In this document: piece by piece, positions 58,768-64,000 of the stretch
Layout of the letters: every line of letters starts with the position of its first letter
Position numbering within the stretch: position 1 is the stretch's first letter
Made by a program: the position numbers and the translations under genes
The notes under the pieces: generated by a model
Seen by the model: the letters and a program-made list of their open reading frames with translations, nothing else
The model's database searches: none
Told to the model about the DNA's origin: nothing
NCBI GenBank assembly: GCA_022496805.1
Contig: CM040086.1
Location: forward strand, 5,520,501-5,584,500
Reading direction: 5' to 3'
Length of the DNA: 64,000 bases
From: Pohlia nutans
Taxonomy: Eukaryota > Streptophyta > Bryopsida > Bryales > Mniaceae

Positions 58768-60201
58768 ATGTTGCTCAGTGCCAATTTCAGCTGCGAAGTT
58801 GAAGCAGTTGTCCCATTCAATCGAGGACGTCAACAGGCTATAACCTGGGCAGCTCTGTTGTACTCGAGGTGAGATAACTAGCTAACTAGGCTGTTGGAAT
58901 GATGACCCCTGTCGTAAAGTCCAGAGAATCCTCTTGATTAGCAAGTAAAAAAGTCTTTAGCTCGGATCTTGCATTCTTGTATGTGTGCATTCTCTATCTT
59001 GTTTTGGATGCAAATAAGTTCGTGGTAGTTCCTGGTATGTCAGTGTGCTTTTGATTTGTTATTGATTCTATGTTCGCACGGGTTGCAGATCACACTTTTG
59101 GACCAGGTGCTTGCAAGTGGGAACACAGCTTCCTTGCCACACGGGAGCGTTACATAGGAGGTGTACAAAGAGGAATCTGGACCGAAAACAAGATGCACTT
59201 TCTTGCAGCGAAGTGTTTTTTCTTGCGTACTATGTAAACTACTGTAAAGAGCACTGTAGATACCTTGCAGGTTTTTCCGTGTGCACTGCTGGTCTTTCTC
59301 CGGGCACACCTTTTGTTGGCTGCAAGTGAGAATTTTTCTAGAGACGTTCATCATCATTGCTCCCAGCCAGTCCCGCTCTCCAGTGAGGAATGTGGAACTC
59401 CTGCAAGTCTGCACCTACGCCCAATTTTGGAGGGTCAGGCTAAACAATATGCATGACCATCATTGCTTTTCAACCGTTTGCCCATGTGTTCACTTCGGCT
59501 TCTCTCTGATTTCGTTTTTTCACTAACCATTACTGTCTGTGTGCTGTATGTGATCACAACTTGCAAGAAGAAGGCTCTTGTCTCTGTGTTTTTAGATTCG
59601 CTTCATTCTATGAGAGATGGCTGTGACATTGAAATTTGCGTCGTTCTAGGAAAAGCAGCATTTCTTATGACTGAGTCCTGTTGTAGATTGTCAGTGACAC
59701 ATGAGCTTTGAGTGAAAGCACTTGGCACGTTTGAGTGAAGTTGAAGAAAGCAATCCTAAGTGGATAAGTATAGGCTGTTTGGCAGGCTGTATTTGGCAAT
59801 GGGTCTGATTTAGTGGCCGCCCTCAATAATGGCCGGGATCAATTACCGACACAGCTGTTGTGCAGAATAGTAATGGGACGACAGAATTCGAATTTTTGTG
59901 GGAGAAGGAAAAAGATGTTGCCAAGGTGCCTGCCTGGCGAACGGAACTGCATACTAGTAAGTTACTGCAAGCCATTCTGGGTGCTTGACTTGGCAGGTGC
60001 TCTCAAATCTCAATGACCCTACCCAGTTCATCTTGACTGAATGCACCTCTTGCCTGGAAAGCAGCATCATGTAACCACGTAACCTCACCTGATCACGCCA
60101 CCTGTCAAAACATGACGCTCCAGAATTTTGCAAAATGAGTTAATTTTTTTAAAAAAATCACATAAATCCTCAGTATAATCCTCTACACACACTCCATAGC
60201 A
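58768..60201. other. CAMTA 3' flank
   Basis: The first several hundred bases, of mixed composition, probably contain the 3' untranslated region. Short frames at 59111-59711 lack recognisable features. No other gene is seen. Confidence 0.4.
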
Positions 60202-60204
60202 TAA

Positions 60205-60508
60205 GAGCATTCCCACCCATGCACGCTAGTACTAACTCGCTGAAATTATTCGTTTACATTTGGAGAGCCCTTGAACCTACAGCCCCCCACCCTTGCACCC
60301 TTGCATGCCCCTCACACATGAAAAGTGCACATCAAATAGTCAATGGACCAATCAGAAGTAGAATGTGAGGATGTAGTCATGATTTGAAGGCTCATTTTCT
60401 AACACGATAGGATTCAAAGTCAAGAGGTATTTTTGAAGGGCCCTTTGCACTTTTCATTTACTTCTTGAGTGTGTGAGAGACTTTGGGAGGGCATGGGTGG
60501 CCATGCTC
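60205..60508. mobile_element. MITE with GAGCATTCCC ends, TAA duplication
   Basis: Left end GAGCATTCCCACCCATGC and right end GCATGGGTGGCCATGCTC are inverted, flanked by TAA (60202-60204, 60509-60511). TAA points to PIF/Harbinger (Tourist-like). 304 bp, non-coding. Confidence 0.65.
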
Positions 60509-60513
60509 TAATA

Positions 60514-60698
60514 GAGCAGTGCAATGAAGTACCCTTTAGAAAATTGGGTCGAAAGAGAATCTTCATTTGGATTCACTTTTTTAAGTAATGAAGGAATGTC
60601 ATTTGCATTTCATGAATTTTGAGACTACCGTGTCATTGTTATGTAAATTTAGTGTTTAATTGTAACTAGATTGTGGTCTCATTGCAAAAGAGTTGCTC
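60514..60698. mobile_element. MITE family K copy 3 (185 bp)
   Basis: Ends GAGCAGTGCAATG and CATTGCAAAAGAGTTGCTC are imperfectly inverted; TAATA borders both sides. It abuts the preceding MITE. Non-coding. Confidence 0.6.
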
Positions 60699-61138
60699 TA
60701 ATACGCTATGCAATCTTCAGTAATATCCTCAGTACAATCAATAATATACTCAATGATTACAAAAGAATTTACTCCTAAAAGGAAATGATTTATGCTCAAT
60801 CATATTGTAATAAATATAATTTGGCTTGGACAAAATTTCATATCAAAAGAACGTTTATATACTACCTATTCAAAATTGCTTAAATAACATGAGAGCCAAT
60901 TTCGGCTTCTTGGTACTTAGGTATAAATTCATTTTCAAAGTTTAATTCTTTAATGTGGCTCCTATACACATAATTCTTGAAATTAATTGATATTAGAGTG
61001 ATATTAGAGTCAAGCCGGTCCTTGAATCTTGCTCTTGATTGATAAAAATAGGGAAGAGCACTTCCATGCACAAAAATCCAATAGATATATTTAGAAACTT
61101 TCTACAAAGCAACCAATCACGTAGCCTACTAATGGGAG
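60699..61138. other. Intergenic stretch
   Basis: AT-rich, no gene or bounded repeat recognised. Confidence 0.35.
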
Positions 61139-61141
61139 TGA

Positions 61142-61504
61142 GGGCCGCTTCACACTATGACTGAAGGTTGAGAGGCCGTTGGTTTCCACCAATCAAATTG
61201 CAAGAAACTATGGTTTCGGCCTCTCGACCCTTCACACTAGAGGCCAAAGTTCAAAGGCTGTGGACCTTCAAAATGCTTACATGGCAACAGTTTTTGACCA
61301 AGGTGACGGCCTCTCGAGAGGAAGATTGGGTCCTACATTTTGCAAGACCCGAATCATGGTCGAGAGGCCGTTGATTTCTTTTCATAAAAAATGAAAACTA
61401 TATTTTATGGCCTATTTTCTGTAGATTTCTTTGGACTCTCAACAAAGTTTGGACTCTCAATCCCACGGCCTCTCGACTTGGACGGCCATAGTGTGAAGCG
61501 GCCC
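61142..61504. mobile_element. Harbinger-like MITE, twin copy 1 (363 bp)
   Basis: Ends GGGCCGCTTCACACTATG and CATAGTGTGAAGCGGCCC are perfectly inverted, flanked by TGA. The motif GGCCTCTCGA and its inverse recur inside. The ends resemble those of the full Harbinger element at 15516 (GGGCCGGTTTACACTACGG), so a related transposase may move both. Non-coding. Confidence 0.75.
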
Positions 61505-61629
61505 TGAGAGTGGATGAAATGCAAATTCCGCTTTCAATGCTCACCGAGCATAGGTAGAAGTTGGAAACATATTTTTTTGTCATGTAGCAGTATCCACCAG
61601 CCTAATGCGCACATGGAAGCCCACTCTTA

Positions 61630-61992
61630 GGGCCGCATCACACTATAGCCAAAGGTTGAGAGGCCGTCAGTTTTCACCAATCGGATTGCAATAAATTAAG
61701 AATTCGGCCTCTTGACCTTTCACATTAGAGGCCAAAGTCCAAAGGCCGTCGCCCTTCAAAATGCCTACATGGCAATAATTTTGACCAAGGTTGATAGACT
61801 CTCGAAGACAGTTTGGGTCAAACGGGAATAAAAACCTAAACTATGGTCGAGAGGCCGTCGATTTTCTTTTCATACAATATCAATACTATATTTTATTGCC
61901 TATTTTTAGCCCATTTCTTTAAACTCTCAACAAAGTTTGGCCACTCAATCCCACAACCTCTCGATTTGGACAGCCATAATGTGAAACGGCCC
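61630..61992. mobile_element. Harbinger-like MITE, twin copy 2 (363 bp)
   Basis: Ends GGGCCGCATCACACTATAG and its near-inverse, flanked by TTA, the expected Harbinger duplication. Same length and orientation as the copy 125 bp upstream, to which it aligns throughout. Confidence 0.75.
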
Positions 61993-62084
61993 TTAGTGCC
62001 TCGAGTACTCCTTAAATTCTACTAATTACTTTTAAAAATAAGCACAATTAATATTATCCAAGGCAAGACGGAAGATACAGCCAA

Positions 62085-62371
62085 TAAGGTCGAGACACCC
62101 ATAACCGACAAGTGACCAAAAACCGATATATTCTAATTTCTAGATTGTGAAAGAACAGATGTACCTCATTTGTACATATCGGTTATGGGTTCTGAAGTAC
62201 TTTTCACTTAGAAAAATTGTACAAATTTCAATATTGGGAAATAATTCATGGAAAAATTTGCATTCTCCGCAAAAACTAACTTCCAACCCGGGAAAAATAT
62301 CACCCTATTAATAGCTGGTCCATAAATAGTGAAGGTAGCTTAAGTTATCGGTTTTAGGTGTCTTGACCTTA
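62085..62371. mobile_element. MITE with TAAGGTC ends (287 bp)
   Basis: Inverted ends TAAGGTCGAGACACCCATAA and, read inwards from the right, TAAGGTCAAGACACCTAAAA. The border may include a TA duplication. Non-coding, single copy, superfamily unclear. Confidence 0.6.
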
Positions 62372-62705
62372 GAGAACCTTCAATGCGTGCAACACAGTTC
62401 TCTCTTTCTCTTGAACTTGAATCTCTTCTTCTTGTTGTTGTAGTCACAATTATGATGATGCCCTACCTGAGAAAAGGAAAAATGTCATTGTGGGGACGCA
62501 AGCCCAGCCGGTGAGTTTCCTGAAATTAGGCTTGCCAACAAGCAGTCACAAAGCGTGTTGCAAAGAGCTTGTGCACAAAAGCAGGTGTTCTTTCACCCTG
62601 CCCAGCCATCACCAGCTCAGGTAACTCCTGCTTTGAAGCGGGCTTTGAAGGTGACAGGCACCCTCAAAGGTAGCAACCGATGGACGTCGTGCATATCTCA
62701 TATTG
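62372..62705. other. Short intergenic stretch
   Basis: Mixed composition with a few CAGGTG/CAGCTC words; nothing recognised. Confidence 0.35.
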
Positions 62706-62709
62706 TTAA

Positions 62710-63020
62710 CCCTTAAACGTCAAGAGGGCCTGGGCGGAGCAGCCCGGAAGGCAGTTGAATTTCTTGGAGAAAACATAAAAAAAACAAAAAACAAAAAATG
62801 GCTTTGCTAGCCAACCATTGTTGTGGCACTGTTGCATTGCGGCATTTTAAAAAAAACGGCTTTGTCTATTCAACCTCAACTCTTGTTCAAATTGATTACT
62901 TTGATTGCTTGTGGATGATTTCACAATCTTCCAAATGAGGCGTAAATTGAAAATCTAACTCGCTTTTTTAGTAGATTTTCCTCAACCAAAAATAATAATA
63001 ATCTTATGGGCATTTAAGGG
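62710..63020. mobile_element. TTAA element, family I copy 2 (311 bp)
   Basis: TTAA at 62706-62709 and 63021-63024. It starts CCCTTAAACGTCAAGAGGGC and ends GGGCATTTAAGGG. The GCAGCCCGGAAGG block matches, inverted, the ends of copies 1 and 3. Non-coding. Confidence 0.7.
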
Positions 63021-63024
63021 TTAA

Positions 63025-64000
63025 CTTTAATGCCCAACAAATCAGATAATGGTCATTGCAGTGTCGAAAATGCAAATAACGGAAACTCCGTGAAGAATTG
63101 AATTTTGAATTGTGAAGTTAAGAGTTGGAGATTTATAATACACATCTCATAGAAAAAGAAAATTTCAATTTGGAGTTGTGCAACTATCAAAATACCTATG
63201 AAAAAAATGTGAAAATATTGCAAATACCTCAAAATACAACAAATACCTAAAAACACAACACATGTAAACTTAGGAAGGGTCCTCTCGATGTCAAAATGAC
63301 ATATGTCACGGCAATGTTAGGATCAATGCCATTTTGATGTCAAAACGATGGAAACTTAAAAATCCGCAAGTCAAAATGATGTAAACTTAAAATGAGAATG
63401 ATACATGTTGACTGTACATTAGAATGACCTATATCACATGAGTGTGAAGTTTATATCAAATTGACATCAAAATGGCACTAATCCCTGCATCATCATGGTT
63501 TATGTCATTTTATGTCATTTTGACATTAACCCTTAAACGTCAAGGTAAGGCCCATGGGCTTAGTAAAAAGAGAATAATGAAGAAAAAAGTTGATTTTCTC
63601 AACCAAATCAAGCGAGACTTGTTGCGTTGAAAAGCTACTGAAAAAGCAATCTCGATTCCAAATTTTTGCCTCATTTGAGAGATTGTGGAATCGTTGGTAA
63701 GGAATCAAAGTTATCAAATTGAACAAGTTTTGAGGTTGGGGCAGCTGAAGTTCAGCAGTGCCGTAGTGCTACAGTACTAGCCAGCAGTGCACTGCAGAGC
63801 CGTTTTTGCAATTTTTTTATATTTTTTTATATTTTTTTAAAAATTATTTTTTGGGCAAAAAAATTTAGATTCCTTCCGGGCTGCCCCGTCCAGGCCCTCT
63901 TGACGTTTAAGGGTTAAGATGGCCCTTCTTGAATTTACTCATGCGGTATTTATTGTGTTTGGAAGTTTGTCATCTTATTTTATTTTTTTGGATTGTGTTC
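63025..64000. mobile_element. TTAA element, family B copy 3, interrupted and cut by the window edge
   Basis: CTTTAATGCCCAACAAATCA, then GTCATTGCAGTGTCGAAAATG, match the family B start. After an interruption at about 63262-63940 it resumes with GAAGTTTGTCATCTTATTTT and TTTTTTTGGATTGTGTT, which matches 1826-1861 in copy 1. The interruption includes the family I element at 63530-63913 and a stretch rich in ATGTCAAAATGAC-like repeats. Confidence 0.6.
63530..63913. mobile_element. TTAA element, family I copy 3 (384 bp)
   Basis: TTAA at 63526-63529 and 63914-63917. Inverted ends CCCTTAAACGTCAAG and CTTGACGTTTAAGGG match perfectly over 15 bp. Aligns with 50823-51211. Non-coding. Confidence 0.8.

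Noticed and set aside
1..64000. CRISPR array, operon or bacterial features
   Set aside because: No regularly spaced direct repeats; genes are spliced and eukaryotic.

Overview
The window is nuclear DNA of a land plant. Four housekeeping or regulatory genes with plant-type products sit in AT-rich, MITE-rich intergenic sequence: eIF4B, a SAPS/PP6 regulatory subunit, 20S proteasome subunit alpha-2 and a CAMTA transcription factor. Introns are GT-AG. The protein style, the intron-free CAMTA frame and the element content suggest a non-seed plant, most likely a moss; this is an inference and no species can be named.

Layout. 1-2.5 kb: miniature elements bounded by TTAA. 2.5-11.2 kb: an 8.5-kb LINE on the minus strand lies inside a tRNA-Phe gene, splitting it at the D arm with an 18-bp target duplication; a tRNA-Val pseudogene sits 5 nt upstream, and the LINE itself carries a Mutator-like MITE. 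11.2-18.5 kb: more MITEs, then a nest in which TTAA elements are inserted in one another and a 3.0-kb PIF/Harbinger transposon with an open transposase lies at the junction. 19.6-21.9 kb: eIF4B (minus, 3 exons). 22-29 kb: gene-poor, with a retroelement fragment and SINE-like pieces. 29.3-37.2 kb: SAPS-domain gene (minus, 22 exons, 847 aa reconstructed). 38.5-41.6 kb: TTAA elements. 41.9-45.6 kb: proteasome alpha-2 (minus, 11 exons, 235 aa) with three different MITEs in its introns. 46-53 kb: MITE-rich, gene-free sequence. 53.0-53.3 kb: an inverted, truncated copy of the 5' end of the proteasome gene. 55.3-58.8 kb: CAMTA (plus, one 1151-codon frame). 60-64 kb: MITEs, including twin Harbinger-like copies.

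The four genes share no pathway; they are independent units. The main novelty is in the mobile DNA. First, about twenty non-autonomous elements of at least eight families have TTAA at both borders and CCC...GGG ends, the signature of the piggyBac superfamily; one insertion can be checked against empty sites inside the window. Second, a LINE without a poly(A) tail is inserted in a tRNA gene.
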